The notes below the pieces were generated by a model that was given only the letters and a program-made list of their open reading frames with translations, made no database searches and had not been told where the DNA came from. Of a stretch of DNA of 36,150 nucleotides, positions 19,999 to 28,289 are shown piece by piece. Both the position numbers and the translations under genes were made by a program. Numbering within the stretch: position 1 is the stretch's first letter; every line of letters begins with the position of its first letter. The stretch comes from an uncultured Angelakisella sp. GTDB taxonomy: Bacteria > Bacillota > Clostridia > Oscillospirales > Ruminococcaceae. The stretch is from assembly GCA_910585535.1 (NCBI GenBank), contig CAJUFK010000022.1, forward strand, positions 1 to 36,150. Direction: 5' to 3'.

Positions 19999-22900
19999 TC
20001 AATACTTCTTCCTTTCCTTCTGCCGCTCCATCTCCTCGTACCAGGTTCGGAACCTGGCCTCGGCCTCTGCCAGGGCCTGGTCGATAACAGTACGGTCGGC
20101 GTTACCTTGGATGTTGATTTGCGGCGCAAAAATGATTTGCCCGCCGCCAGGGCCTCCCCTGGTGATAGGAGCATCGATCTCTTTCAGCTGCACACCGGCA
20201 GCCTTGGAGGCTTCTATCTCGCTGATTCCCAGCATCCGGCCTGCCTGCATCCAAGTGGCGATGTTTTGCCCCCGGACACCCCGCTGGAAGCTGATGACAG
20301 CCTCTCGGCCTGCCTCTCCGGCCAAACTTGGCCCGTTTGTAAAGCCGCCCTTGGCAAGAGGGGTTAAGGTCGGTAGCCAGTTAAAGCCGATCTCTGCGCC
20401 TGCGCCGATGGGCGACCAGTCCGGGATGGTAAAGCTAAGTCCCCGTAGTTTGTCAAAGACGCCGTTGATAATGGCGATCACTGCATTGATAGGGGTCTTG
20501 CATAGTTCTACCAGGGCGTTAAAGGCGTTGCCGAAGATGTCCTTTACCCCCTGCCACGCCTGCCGCCAGTTGCCGGAGAATACCCCGGTAATGAAGGTAA
20601 TGAGACCATTGAAGATTCCTTGGATGAAGCCCATGATATTCCCGATACCAGTGGCGAATACGCTTACTCCTGCCAGCAGGGCCGGAATGACCACGCTTCC
20701 AACCTTCAAGAAAACGGTTATCAACCCTTGAACGATAGGCATAACCGCTTGTATCACCATTCCAATCGTCTGCATACCTGCCATAATCCCGGTTCCTAAA
20801 CCGTCGATGATAGTGGCGATATACGGGGCGGCGTCGGTGAAGGTTTGCAGTAGAATGGGCATAACAGTTTCAGTAATAAAACTGAAACTGTCCTGGATGA
20901 TGGGTTTTACCGTCCCTGTCGAGAAGGAAACGATCTGCCCTACCACCCCCATAACAGATTGTAAAATCCCGGTCAGTCCGTCAAAGGCGGCCCCGGCTTC
21001 TGGTCCAAACATCTGGAGGATGTTTTCCCGCAGGGGGGCCAGGGCGTTTGCGACGCCTCCTTCTCCAAACAGGCCGGAAATGAATCCGCCTACTTCCTGG
21101 AGTTTCCCGGTAAAACTGTCAAATACCGCAAGGCCACTGTCCCCAAAGACGTTCCCGACGATCCCCCGAATATCCTCCAGGTGGTCCCCCAGTATACTAA
21201 TGATAGCAATAACGGCGGAAATTGCACCGATAATCGGAACAACTCCAGTAAACAAACTGCCAAAACCAGCGGCCATAGGGCCCCAAACACTTCCCAGAAG
21301 CCCTGCTCCTGCACTGGCGAAACTTCCAATTTCCCCCAGCATTGGCCCGGCAAAATTCCCCACTGCTCCGGCTGCACCTCCGATAGCTTTTGCTTGGGTG
21401 CTGCCCATGATGGCAGACAGGGCGCCTCCAGCCTTGCCAGCGACCCAGTTTGTGCTGCCTTTGGCAAGTCCTAAAGTCCCGTTGACCAAATCGGTCAATC
21501 CAGTAGCTTGTGAGATGCCGGAAAGGATTTCTTTTGCAACCCCGCCGGTCCCCACAACGCCTTTGGCAATACCACCGCCTATGCCGGTATTTAGTAAATT
21601 ATCCCAGGAGCCCTTGATTCCGCCGAAGTATCTGCCGATGCCGCTGCTGGCAACTGCGCTTTTGGGATCAATGGCAGCCCTTACAGCTGCACTGATACTG
21701 TTCCATGCCGCATCCCGCTTTCCGATGTTCTTGCTGGTGATTCCCCCAAAATTCCACAAGGACGCCAGTGTGCCGGTTACTCCGGCCCGCGCCTTCGCCC
21801 AGCGTCCGGCATCGGTTATTCCCGCCGCTTGCTGTCCTGTTGTTATTCCTTGCCGCAAGGCGGCATCAATTCCGGCGGCTGTTGTATGTCCGCTGTCCCA
21901 CAGCCCCTTCACCGCCCCCAGCAGGCCGCCGGATTGGCTCCCGCCTCCGGTACCTGTAGTACCAAACAAAAGGCTTCCCGCCCCGCCCAGGAGCCTTTCC
22001 AGGGCGGGAGAAAACTTCATCGCAACAAAAGCTGCTGCCATCCCCTTTAGGACGGAAATTACCTGTGGGCCATTGTTCATCAGGTAATCAAGTCCCTGCT
22101 GAATATACGGCAGGGATGTTTGCATCGCCTCCCCTGCGATCGTTACTCCTTGGCTAAACAGTGTGCCCCAGGTTTCGGCAATCTGCTGAATCTGCGGCAT
22201 ATCGTTTCGCAGGGTTCTAATAAAATCTATCACCGCCAAACTCATGGCCTTTTTGGCGGGTAGGAAGCTATCCCCGATTTCTCCGGCAAAGGCGCTGATA
22301 GAGCTTTTGAGCATGGTGTCCACCGCTTCCGGCGTATCTGCTTTGATAATAAACTCCCGCATCATGCTCCCGTCGTAGTTTGCCGGATCATTCGCTTGGT
22401 CCAGCGCCTTTACAAACGCTTCCAGGTTGGTTGTCAGTTTGCCTCCCGCCTGGATCGCCCACTGTCCCAGCAGGGTACTAAGGGCAGCAACCTGGTTTTC
22501 CTTTGGCAGGTTTCGTATTGCAGTAAAGACACTTTTCAATGTTTCTGTGGCATTTTCCTGCATCCCCAGCGCCACACCCTCTGCGGTCATCCCCATAGAC
22601 TTCCACATTTCCTTTTGGGCCTTTGTTGCGCTGGAGCCTTTATTTAGGTTTGTGTACATCCGGTTTATAGAACTTGATGCCACATCCACATGAACACCCA
22701 TCGCCAGTAGGGCGGTTGCCAGGGCCGCCGTATCGTCCGGCAGCATCCCGGCAACCTGCCCAAAGCTGGCAACCTTGTTTACCACTTCACCAATCTCTGC
22801 CGCTGTGGTTGCGTTGTTGGCGCCTAAGTAATTGATCTGGTTTGCCAGGGTCATTACTTTATCGTGTGTCATGTTTAGGGCAACTTCCCACTTCGCCGCC

Positions 22901-23403
22901 CAGTCTCCCGCTTTTTCCGCTTCAATGTCCCAAGCGGTTCCCATGATTGCAACATCTTTCAGGAAACCGGAAATATTTCCATGGCGGTCATAGCGAAACA
23001 GGTTGTCCATTTTTTTCCCGGACTGGCCTGCCGATGCAGCAAGTTTTTGCAATTCATCTTGAGTATATGGAATTTGAGTAGAAAGGTCCCGGATGGCTCT
23101 GGACATTTCGGCGTACTTTGTCGTGTCGATTTTCCCGGTCTTATCAGCCAAACCGTCCACATACTTCACAACGTCGCCCATACCATTGGCAAACTTCTCT
23201 GCCTCCTTGGTGCAGGAGGAAATCGCCATCACAGTCCCAGTGGCAAGGGCTCCCATCGCCGCAATCCCAGCAGTCCCCACTTGGCTCATATTTCGTGCAA
23301 GATTGCTTAGTTGGTTTTGGGTGGTGTTGATGGACGCCATCAGGCTTTTGTCCACCCTCCCGGCAATATGGATGCTAAGTTCTAACGCTTTGCTTTTTGC
23401 CAT
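19999..23403 (-). CDS. tail tape measure protein
   Basis: 1134 residues. The N-terminal ~400 residues carry the TP901-type tape-measure core (QIPYTQDELQKLAASAGQSG, and MGVHVDVASSSINRMYTNLN). Long Gly/Ala-rich hydrophobic segments follow at about 690-760 and 880-960, as in most tape-measure proteins, and the end is charged (about REAVISFQRGVRGQ, then EARFRTWYEEMERQKERKKY). It sets tail length and helps DNA enter. By the usual ~1.5 Å per residue rule the tail would be near 170 nm. Its start overlaps the -1 frame extension of the chaperone gene by about 22 bp. No lysozyme or peptidase domain was seen. Confidence 0.92.
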   Translation of the reverse strand: MAKSKALELSIHIAGRVDKSLMASINTTQNQLSNLARNMSQVGTAGIAAMGALATGTVMAISSCTKEAEKFANGMGDVVKYVDGLADKTGKIDTTKYAEMSRAIRDLSTQIPYTQDELQKLAASAGQSGKKMDNLFRYDRHGNISGFLKDVAIMGTAWDIEAEKAGDWAAKWEVALNMTHDKVMTLANQINYLGANNATTAAEIGEVVNKVASFGQVAGMLPDDTAALATALLAMGVHVDVASSSINRMYTNLNKGSSATKAQKEMWKSMGMTAEGVALGMQENATETLKSVFTAIRNLPKENQVAALSTLLGQWAIQAGGKLTTNLEAFVKALDQANDPANYDGSMMREFIIKADTPEAVDTMLKSSISAFAGEIGDSFLPAKKAMSLAVIDFIRTLRNDMPQIQQIAETWGTLFSQGVTIAGEAMQTSLPYIQQGLDYLMNNGPQVISVLKGMAAAFVAMKFSPALERLLGGAGSLLFGTTGTGGGSQSGGLLGAVKGLWDSGHTTAAGIDAALRQGITTGQQAAGITDAGRWAKARAGVTGTLASLWNFGGITSKNIGKRDAAWNSISAAVRAAIDPKSAVASSGIGRYFGGIKGSWDNLLNTGIGGGIAKGVVGTGGVAKEILSGISQATGLTDLVNGTLGLAKGSTNWVAGKAGGALSAIMGSTQAKAIGGAAGAVGNFAGPMLGEIGSFASAGAGLLGSVWGPMAAGFGSLFTGVVPIIGAISAVIAIISILGDHLEDIRGIVGNVFGDSGLAVFDSFTGKLQEVGGFISGLFGEGGVANALAPLRENILQMFGPEAGAAFDGLTGILQSVMGVVGQIVSFSTGTVKPIIQDSFSFITETVMPILLQTFTDAAPYIATIIDGLGTGIMAGMQTIGMVIQAVMPIVQGLITVFLKVGSVVIPALLAGVSVFATGIGNIMGFIQGIFNGLITFITGVFSGNWRQAWQGVKDIFGNAFNALVELCKTPINAVIAIINGVFDKLRGLSFTIPDWSPIGAGAEIGFNWLPTLTPLAKGGFTNGPSLAGEAGREAVISFQRGVRGQNIATWMQAGRMLGISEIEASKAAGVQLKEIDAPITRGGPGGGQIIFAPQINIQGNADRTVIDQALAEAEARFRTWYEEMERQKERKKY

Positions 23404-23545
23404 GCCTCCGCCACCTCATTGTTTAACTCGACGAAATCCCGAATGGTCATTTTCAAGTAAAATTCCAGTCGGTCCCCTGTGATGGTCGACAACCGGATAG
23501 CTGCCCTTCGCAGGTCTTTCGCCTGGACCTTTACTCGAAAAAATC
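23382..23545 (-). other. -1 frame extension of the tail assembly chaperone (programmed frameshift)
   Basis: The zero frame ends at TAA 23533-23531. A canonical slippery heptamer T TTT TTC lies at 23543-23537, in phase with the zero frame and just before that stop. After a -1 shift the sequence continues as RVKVQAKDLRRAAIRLSTIT then GDRLEFYLKMTIRDFVELNN and EVAEAWQKAKR, a sensible helical 51-residue extension, and stops at 23382. This is the gpE/E' (lambda G/GT) arrangement. The fusion would be about 265 residues. Confidence 0.85.
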
Positions 23546-24178
23546 CGGGTTGTTTACCTCGTTTTTCAGTTTCAGCAGTTCCCGAATGGGCAGACCGGTG
23601 AAAAACTCCTCTGGCAGACCTGTTGCCATACTGGCGATGCAGCAGGCATACAGGTAGTTAAAGGAGGTCTCAACAACCATAAAACCCTCCCGCGCCATCC
23701 TGTTTTCTGCCTCACTTTCGTTCATGCAGGTCAGATCGGCCAAACCGGCAAGGTCGATTTCGGTGTACTCCTTCCCCTTGAAACTGTAGGGCTGCTCCAG
23801 GTACAGGACATGGTTTTCGGTCCTGTTCTCGGTGTTCATATGAGCCCGCACCGTCCGGGATACCAGGGCTGTAGCGGAACGCGGCATCATCTTGAAAAAC
23901 TCGATGGGCTTACCACTTGCCTTTGCCGCAATCGTCCTGGCAAAAGCGGTGGTAGTCTCACAGATGGTGGCGGTGGCAATTTCCCCCTCGCCAAAAAGCT
24001 GCCGCTGGGCATCCACCGCATCCTTTACCGTCAGCTGGTCCAGACCGGAAAGGTCGATCTCCTGGTACTTCACGCCCTCAAAACTGTAGGGCTTTTTCAA
24101 GCGGATCACATTCTTACGCTCCTCCGCCGCAGTGTCGAAAGTTCCCTCTGCCATTTCCAATTTAATTGCTTCTGCCAT
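23531..24178 (-). CDS. tail assembly chaperone (gpE / gp41-like), internally duplicated
   Basis: 215 residues. Two copies of one domain are visible: residues ~30-60 with YSFEGVKYQEIDLSGLDQLT and ~126-160 with YSFKGKEYTEIDLAGLADLT, each followed by a helical part ending in SGKPIEFF or TGLPEEFF and the motifs MMPRSA / GLPIRE. Tail chaperones coat the tape-measure protein until the tube grows. In related phages a single domain is made, with a frameshifted longer form; here the short form already has two. The frameshift to 23382 gives the long form. A strong hairpin (24202-24228) lies upstream. Confidence 0.82.
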   Translation of the reverse strand: MAEAIKLEMAEGTFDTAAEERKNVIRLKKPYSFEGVKYQEIDLSGLDQLTVKDAVDAQRQLFGEGEIATATICETTTAFARTIAAKASGKPIEFFKMMPRSATALVSRTVRAHMNTENRTENHVLYLEQPYSFKGKEYTEIDLAGLADLTCMNESEAENRMAREGFMVVETSFNYLYACCIASMATGLPEEFFTGLPIRELLKLKNEVNNPDFFE

Positions 24179-24201
24179 TTGGCAACTCCTTTCTAAAACA
24201 C

Positions 24202-24228
24202 GACCGCTCCGGCATAACCGGAGCGGTC
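24202..24228 (-). terminator. hairpin between tail tube and chaperone genes
   Basis: GACCGCTCCGG pairs with CCGGAGCGGTC around a 5-base loop (11 bp, perfect). On the minus strand it is followed by GTGTTTT, a weak T-tract, so it may be a partial terminator or mRNA-processing site lowering expression of chaperone and later genes. Confidence 0.6.
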
Positions 24229-24239
24229 TTTTCTCGTTG

Positions 24240-24764
24240 TCAGGTCATCCCGCGGACTTCCGCCAACATATCGGTGTCGTTGGTCTTATAGACGCCGTTG
24301 AGTTTGTCAACCTCCAGCATCACAGACCCATCCACTTCGATCAGGATGTAGGTCAGTTCGATGGTGATGGAGGCGTCCATAGTTTCGGACTTCTTGACCT
24401 TGCCGGGCTTGAAGTTTTTCACGCGGCCCCTCTCCACCACCCGAAGGCCCTTGAAGGTGTAGCCGCCCTCCTTATCGTAGACCTGCTGGGCCGCCCGGAT
24501 AGTGAGTTCCACCGTTTTCAGCGGACTAAGCATATCCATGGCGCTGCTGTACAAGGTGTTGAAGTTGATGGTCTGCTCCATGCTCTCAAACTGCCCGATG
24601 GTGGGACTGTCAATCTCACCACTAATGCCCATGCCCTCCACCGTGCCGGTTTTCATCTTGACCTCCGGCAGTTCAAGTTCCGCCGTGGTGCCGATCATCT
24701 TGTCCCCGGCAAGATAGATGTTGGCGTCATTGATCTTTTCCGGGATATAGTTATTGCTAATCAC
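24240..24764 (-). CDS. tail tube protein
   Basis: 174 residues. P2 FII-type major tube protein: begins MISNNYIPEKINDANIYLAG, with GTTAELELPEVKMKTGTVEG and VERGRVKNFKPGKVKKSETM. It polymerises into the rigid inner tube inside the sheath. It lies 19 bp after the sheath gene, the usual sheath-tube order. Confidence 0.92.
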   Translation of the reverse strand: MISNNYIPEKINDANIYLAGDKMIGTTAELELPEVKMKTGTVEGMGISGEIDSPTIGQFESMEQTINFNTLYSSAMDMLSPLKTVELTIRAAQQVYDKEGGYTFKGLRVVERGRVKNFKPGKVKKSETMDASITIELTYILIEVDGSVMLEVDKLNGVYKTNDTDMLAEVRGMT

Positions 24765-24783
24765 CTGTTTTTCCCTCCTTCAC

Positions 24784-26238
24784 TTATGCCAGGGCGCCCG
24801 CCAGCGCATTGGGATCAAATTCGATGATGTCCTGGATGTTTTCCGCCGGGGTGTACGGGGTAATGTACTGATGGAACGTAATCTTCCCATTCAGCAAGTC
24901 AGTGGTGGGGTTTTCGTCCTCCCGGTATTCGATTTCGTACCTGGCGCAGACACCCCGCGCAACAAAGCCGTTGCCCCGGACGTTCTCGCTGTCCACGATC
25001 GCCTCGATCAGCCTGGTGTTCGTTGGGCTGTCCACCCGCTGAAAGTAGGTGAGGATAAAGCTATTGGCGGCCCAATTCATGAACCGCCGGACAGGGAACC
25101 ATCTGTCTTTAGGGTCGGTGTTGCCGGGATAGGCTGCGGTGTTGTTCCCCCACAACCGGAAACCGTTCATGTTAAGGAAGGTCGCAATCCCGAAACTATT
25201 GACCATGTTGGCCTGCTCCTGGTCCAGCAGAACCTCCGTCCCGTCCGCCAGACAGGCAGCGGAGATCGCCAAGGTCTTGTTGCTGGGGCTGACATGGGGG
25301 GTGTTGTCATTCACAGCATCGGTGTAGGCGGTCAAAGCGGCGGCCAGAGTGGAGCCGCTGTACAACGTCTCTCCCACTTTGCCGTAAAGCCACACCCCGT
25401 AGGCATTTGGGTCGGTGAGGACCTGCTTCTCCTTCTGTTCCTTCACGTCAGTGTACTTGGTTGCCCCTTCCTGTGTACTGTCCACATCTACAATGCAGAC
25501 CGCCCTGTATACACCGTTGATTTCCTTGGTTTTAGCCTGGAGGGCCGCCGCAACCGCAGGGTCAGCACTGAATCGGGGGGCCAGCAGGATGCCTGGGGTC
25601 AGGCCAAACTTGGGATACACCTGGCGAATAACCTCCAGGCCGGTTTCATCGCCGGTAGCGATGTCCACGCCGCCAATAATATCTGCGGCGGTGACTTTGC
25701 CGGGGTCCAGCTTTTTCCCGGTGATGGTCAGGACGGTTGCGCCATCCCCAGCCCCGCCTTCCACCAGTACAATGTTGATGGCCCCATCGCTGCCCCACGC
25801 AGTGATGTAGTCAGTATCCCTTGCCAGTTCCACATCCCCGCTTTTGACCACCAGCTTGTCCGGCAAAACGCCAGTCTCGGCCACCACTGCCACACCGCTG
25901 TTTACCTGGACGGTGGTTTCCGTCAGGTCCGTGCTGTGCTTTACAGGGTCCAAGACATTGATAAGCACCAGAGGGGCCACCCCCACCACGCTGAAATTGG
26001 CACTGATGCTTTCGCAGAGGGTGAAGGCGGCAAAATCGTCGCTGTACCCCACAGCGGCCACCGCTTCCTTGTAACTCTGCACCAGCAGGGGCTTGTTTAC
26101 CGCCGCCGCCGGGTCCGCCAGCATATGTACCGGGGCGGTCCCCACAATCACCTGCAAGCCAGCGGTCCCCATAACGGGGGCCACCATACCGGTGGGCTGC
26201 TCTTTTGTGTAAATGCCATGCTCATAGATACTTGCCAT
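24784..26238 (-). CDS. contractile tail sheath protein
   Basis: 484 residues, typical length for a P2/Mu-like sheath. It starts MASIYEHGIYTKEQPTGMVA and has the sheath core regions: VYPKFGLTPGILLAPRFSAD, SPSNKTLAISAACLADGTEV, NTDPKDRWFPVRRFMNWAAN and the C-terminal FHQYITPYTPAENIQDIIEF. It proves the phage is a myovirus-type particle. It forms the outer tube that contracts during injection. Confidence 0.96.
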   Translation of the reverse strand: MASIYEHGIYTKEQPTGMVAPVMGTAGLQVIVGTAPVHMLADPAAAVNKPLLVQSYKEAVAAVGYSDDFAAFTLCESISANFSVVGVAPLVLINVLDPVKHSTDLTETTVQVNSGVAVVAETGVLPDKLVVKSGDVELARDTDYITAWGSDGAINIVLVEGGAGDGATVLTITGKKLDPGKVTAADIIGGVDIATGDETGLEVIRQVYPKFGLTPGILLAPRFSADPAVAAALQAKTKEINGVYRAVCIVDVDSTQEGATKYTDVKEQKEKQVLTDPNAYGVWLYGKVGETLYSGSTLAAALTAYTDAVNDNTPHVSPSNKTLAISAACLADGTEVLLDQEQANMVNSFGIATFLNMNGFRLWGNNTAAYPGNTDPKDRWFPVRRFMNWAANSFILTYFQRVDSPTNTRLIEAIVDSENVRGNGFVARGVCARYEIEYREDENPTTDLLNGKITFHQYITPYTPAENIQDIIEFDPNALAGALA

Positions 26239-26253
26239 TGTTTTGCTCCTTCC

Positions 26254-26574
26254 TTACAGATCAGATTTGACCTTCTGAAACAGCATGGCTTCTGCCGTTC
26301 CGGGGGTCTCCAGCCGCTGGCGCATCTTGGCAAAGCGCCCGATGGCAACGACCAGCCCCCGCGCTGCCGGGTGCTGCTGTACAAAATCCCGCAACGGCCC
26401 AGGGACGTTTCCCCCAGTGTAAACGGTGTATTGCTTCGCTACCCCCTTTACAGAGGGGCCGCAGTAGACACAGGGGTCGGGGAAGGTGATCTCCCGTTCC
26501 ATGTTCTGCTCCTGCTTGGCACCTTCCATAGCCTCCATGGTTTCCTGGGCCACGGTTTCCTTTCTTCCTTTCAT
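26254..26574 (-). CDS. hypothetical phage protein upstream of the sheath gene
   Basis: 106 residues from ATG 26574 (MKGRKETVAQETMEAMEGAK); AAAGGA lies eight bases upstream, while the open frame back to 26640 overlaps the preceding gene. It contains a single CVYCG motif and a GNVPGPLRDFVQQHPAARGL stretch. No family recognised. Small genes are frequent between tail terminator and sheath in such prophages. Confidence 0.65.
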   Translation of the reverse strand: MKGRKETVAQETMEAMEGAKQEQNMEREITFPDPCVYCGPSVKGVAKQYTVYTGGNVPGPLRDFVQQHPAARGLVVAIGRFAKMRQRLETPGTAEAMLFQKVKSDL

Positions 26575-26576
26575 TT

Positions 26577-27104
26577 TTACAGCATCCTTTCTAACTCTGT
26601 GTCCTGGGTCATCGCCGGTGCGGTGCAGAGGAGAGTACAAGCCCCAAAGTAGTATGGATGTGTGTCATCCTGCTGCAAGGCCCAGGCGATGGGTTTCAGA
26701 ATAGTAAAAGCACCCCCAAAGTAGGGAGCGCTGCAAACTCGCTGGACAATATCCTCTTTGATATTTGCCACATCCCGGAATCCTTCCCGGTTTTTCCCGT
26801 TGTCGTAGGTGCAGATAATGAGGCTAAATTCCACCGTTTGTGGACTGTCATCGTCTTTGATGCTCCCTCCGGTCATCCGTACCACAATGTAGGGGGAGTT
26901 TGCTATATCGGTGTCCACGTCCTCGTCATCGTTCTCCGGTATTGGGAGGTCCTGCTGAAAGAATTGGAGGGGCTTTCGCCCTTCCTGCCCGCTGTACTTT
27001 TTCCCCTCAAACAACTCCTTCAACATTTCCACCAGGGCGTCGTGGCAAAGCTGGGCGGTTCTTCCAACGCCCTCCTTCTTTACCGCCTCCATATAGTTCT
27101 TCAT
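26577..27104 (-). CDS. putative tail terminator or completion protein
   Basis: 175 residues. Sequence such as NSPYIVVRMTGGSIKDDDSP and VEFSLIICTYDNGKNREGFR followed by VANIKEDIVQRV is compatible with the gpU/gpS-like tail terminator fold: beta strands around a helix, and a position between gpZ-like and the sheath gene. I do not have a decisive motif. The role would be to cap the tail tube and make it fit the head. Its stop is 2 bp from the next start. Confidence 0.6.
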   Translation of the reverse strand: MKNYMEAVKKEGVGRTAQLCHDALVEMLKELFEGKKYSGQEGRKPLQFFQQDLPIPENDDEDVDTDIANSPYIVVRMTGGSIKDDDSPQTVEFSLIICTYDNGKNREGFRDVANIKEDIVQRVCSAPYFGGAFTILKPIAWALQQDDTHPYYFGACTLLCTAPAMTQDTELERML

Positions 27105-27122
27105 CCGCTGTCTCCTCCAATA

Positions 27123-27824
27123 TCAGCCCCTCCCCGCCTTGGCCTTGGCGATCAGCTTTTCCACTTGGCTATCCAGCCGGTCCAGGAGGTATGCTTCAAC
27201 CTCCGGCTCTACATACGGCCAAATAGTGCTGTGCATAGCGGTGGCGCTGGGGCTTCCCAGCGTTACCAGTTTTTCTACCTTACCCTCCCGGTTCCTCCAC
27301 CTGGGGGCGCCGCTCTTGGTGGTGGTGTGGCTGCTGCTGGAGCCGATGACACGCTGTACCATTCCAACATGGCCGCTGGCAAATTCGGCAAGAAAAGCCT
27401 TTGCCCGGCCAGTGGTTCCGGGGAGCGGTTTCATCTCCTCCGCTTTGAGGACCTTTCCCCTCCAAACGCTGGGGCCTTTCCTCCAATTCCTGCCTGTAAA
27501 GTGGGTTGGGACCGGCGGGCTGGTTTGGAAGTACCCCAGGTCATTCCGAAAGCTGCTAATACGTAATTCTGCCAAAAGGCTTCGGTTGGTGGCTTTCTTC
27601 CGCTGTACCAGGTCCTTTAAGTGCCGCTGGCCCGCCGTATTGACAGCGTATCGGGCTTTGGCCCTGGCAATCATCAGTTTACGGGCTTCCCTGGCCGTGG
27701 CGTTGATGGCGACTTTGGCCGCCGCCGGGGTCTTTTGCCGCAGGTCTCCCAGCGCCCTTTCCACCGTGTCCAGCCCCGCCAAGGTGATGGTCAAGTTTCC
27801 CCGGTTGTAGGTTACATTACTCAC
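27123..27824 (-). CDS. minor tail protein Z-like
   Basis: 233 residues. The N-terminal half (LAGLDTVERALGDLRQKTPA, then INATAREARKLMIARAKARY) matches the prophage minor tail protein Z family (gpZ). A shorter C-terminal part has WRNREGKVEKLVTLGSPSA and the ending HSTIWPYVEPEVEAYLLDRL. gpZ-like proteins join head-completion to tail. Its start overlaps the stop of the upstream gene by four bases (ATGA-type). Confidence 0.78.
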   Translation of the reverse strand: MSNVTYNRGNLTITLAGLDTVERALGDLRQKTPAAAKVAINATAREARKLMIARAKARYAVNTAGQRHLKDLVQRKKATNRSLLAELRISSFRNDLGYFQTSPPVPTHFTGRNWRKGPSVWRGKVLKAEEMKPLPGTTGRAKAFLAEFASGHVGMVQRVIGSSSSHTTTKSGAPRWRNREGKVEKLVTLGSPSATAMHSTIWPYVEPEVEAYLLDRLDSQVEKLIAKAKAGRG

Positions 27825-28228
27825 TGCCTTGTCCTCTCTAAGGTCATACGGTAAATCCCGCTTTCCTCCTCACAGGCTTTGATGGAGTAGGCGCGCTTCT
27901 TGTCAATGACCAGTTGCTTTCCCACCTTCGGCTTTGGCCCGTAGTCCTTCACCTGGATATACAGGATGGAGAAAGCGGTATAAAGCCCGGTGTCGAAGTT
28001 CTGCTTTGCCCCCGCCTCCCAGTGGGAGTTGTGTTCTTTGAGGGTGGCTTCCCGAAGAACCACCAATACATCCTTCCCGTCAATGTTGTGTATCTCTGCG
28101 TGTTCGTCCTCGCAGAAAAACACATCTGGAATATCCTTCGCAGCATAATCCTTGAAGGTTGGCAAAAACTCCTCCGGCTCCTCGTTGCCATAGTGCTGCT
28201 TTAAGTCTACAACGTCGAACAGCGCCAT
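27821..28228 (-). CDS. putative head-tail joining protein
   Basis: 135 residues from ATG 28228 (MALFDVVDLKQHYG), with GGAGAGG six bases upstream. The frame is open to 28489, but that part lies in the capsid gene in another frame and is not protein-like. Beta-rich sequence (VFFCEDEHAEIHNIDGKDV, SILYIQVKDYGPKPKVGK, YRMTLERTRQ) and location directly after the capsid gene fit a gpFII/FI-like connector. No family motif confirms this. Confidence 0.65.
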   Translation of the reverse strand: MALFDVVDLKQHYGNEEPEEFLPTFKDYAAKDIPDVFFCEDEHAEIHNIDGKDVLVVLREATLKEHNSHWEAGAKQNFDTGLYTAFSILYIQVKDYGPKPKVGKQLVIDKKRAYSIKACEEESGIYRMTLERTRQ

Positions 28229-28251
28229 TTTCATCCTCTCCTCTGGAAAAG

Positions 28252-28275
28252 CCCCCGCCCGGTTTGGGGCGGGGG
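28252..28275 (-). terminator. attenuator hairpin after the capsid gene
   Basis: On the minus strand CCCCCGCCC pairs with GGGCGGGGG (9 bp, loop of 6) and is followed by C-TTTT at 28250-28247. It lies 15 bp after the capsid stop and before the connector gene, so it may leave capsid mRNA in excess over tail mRNA. Confidence 0.65.
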
Positions 28276-28289
28276 GGACAGGCTCGCTA

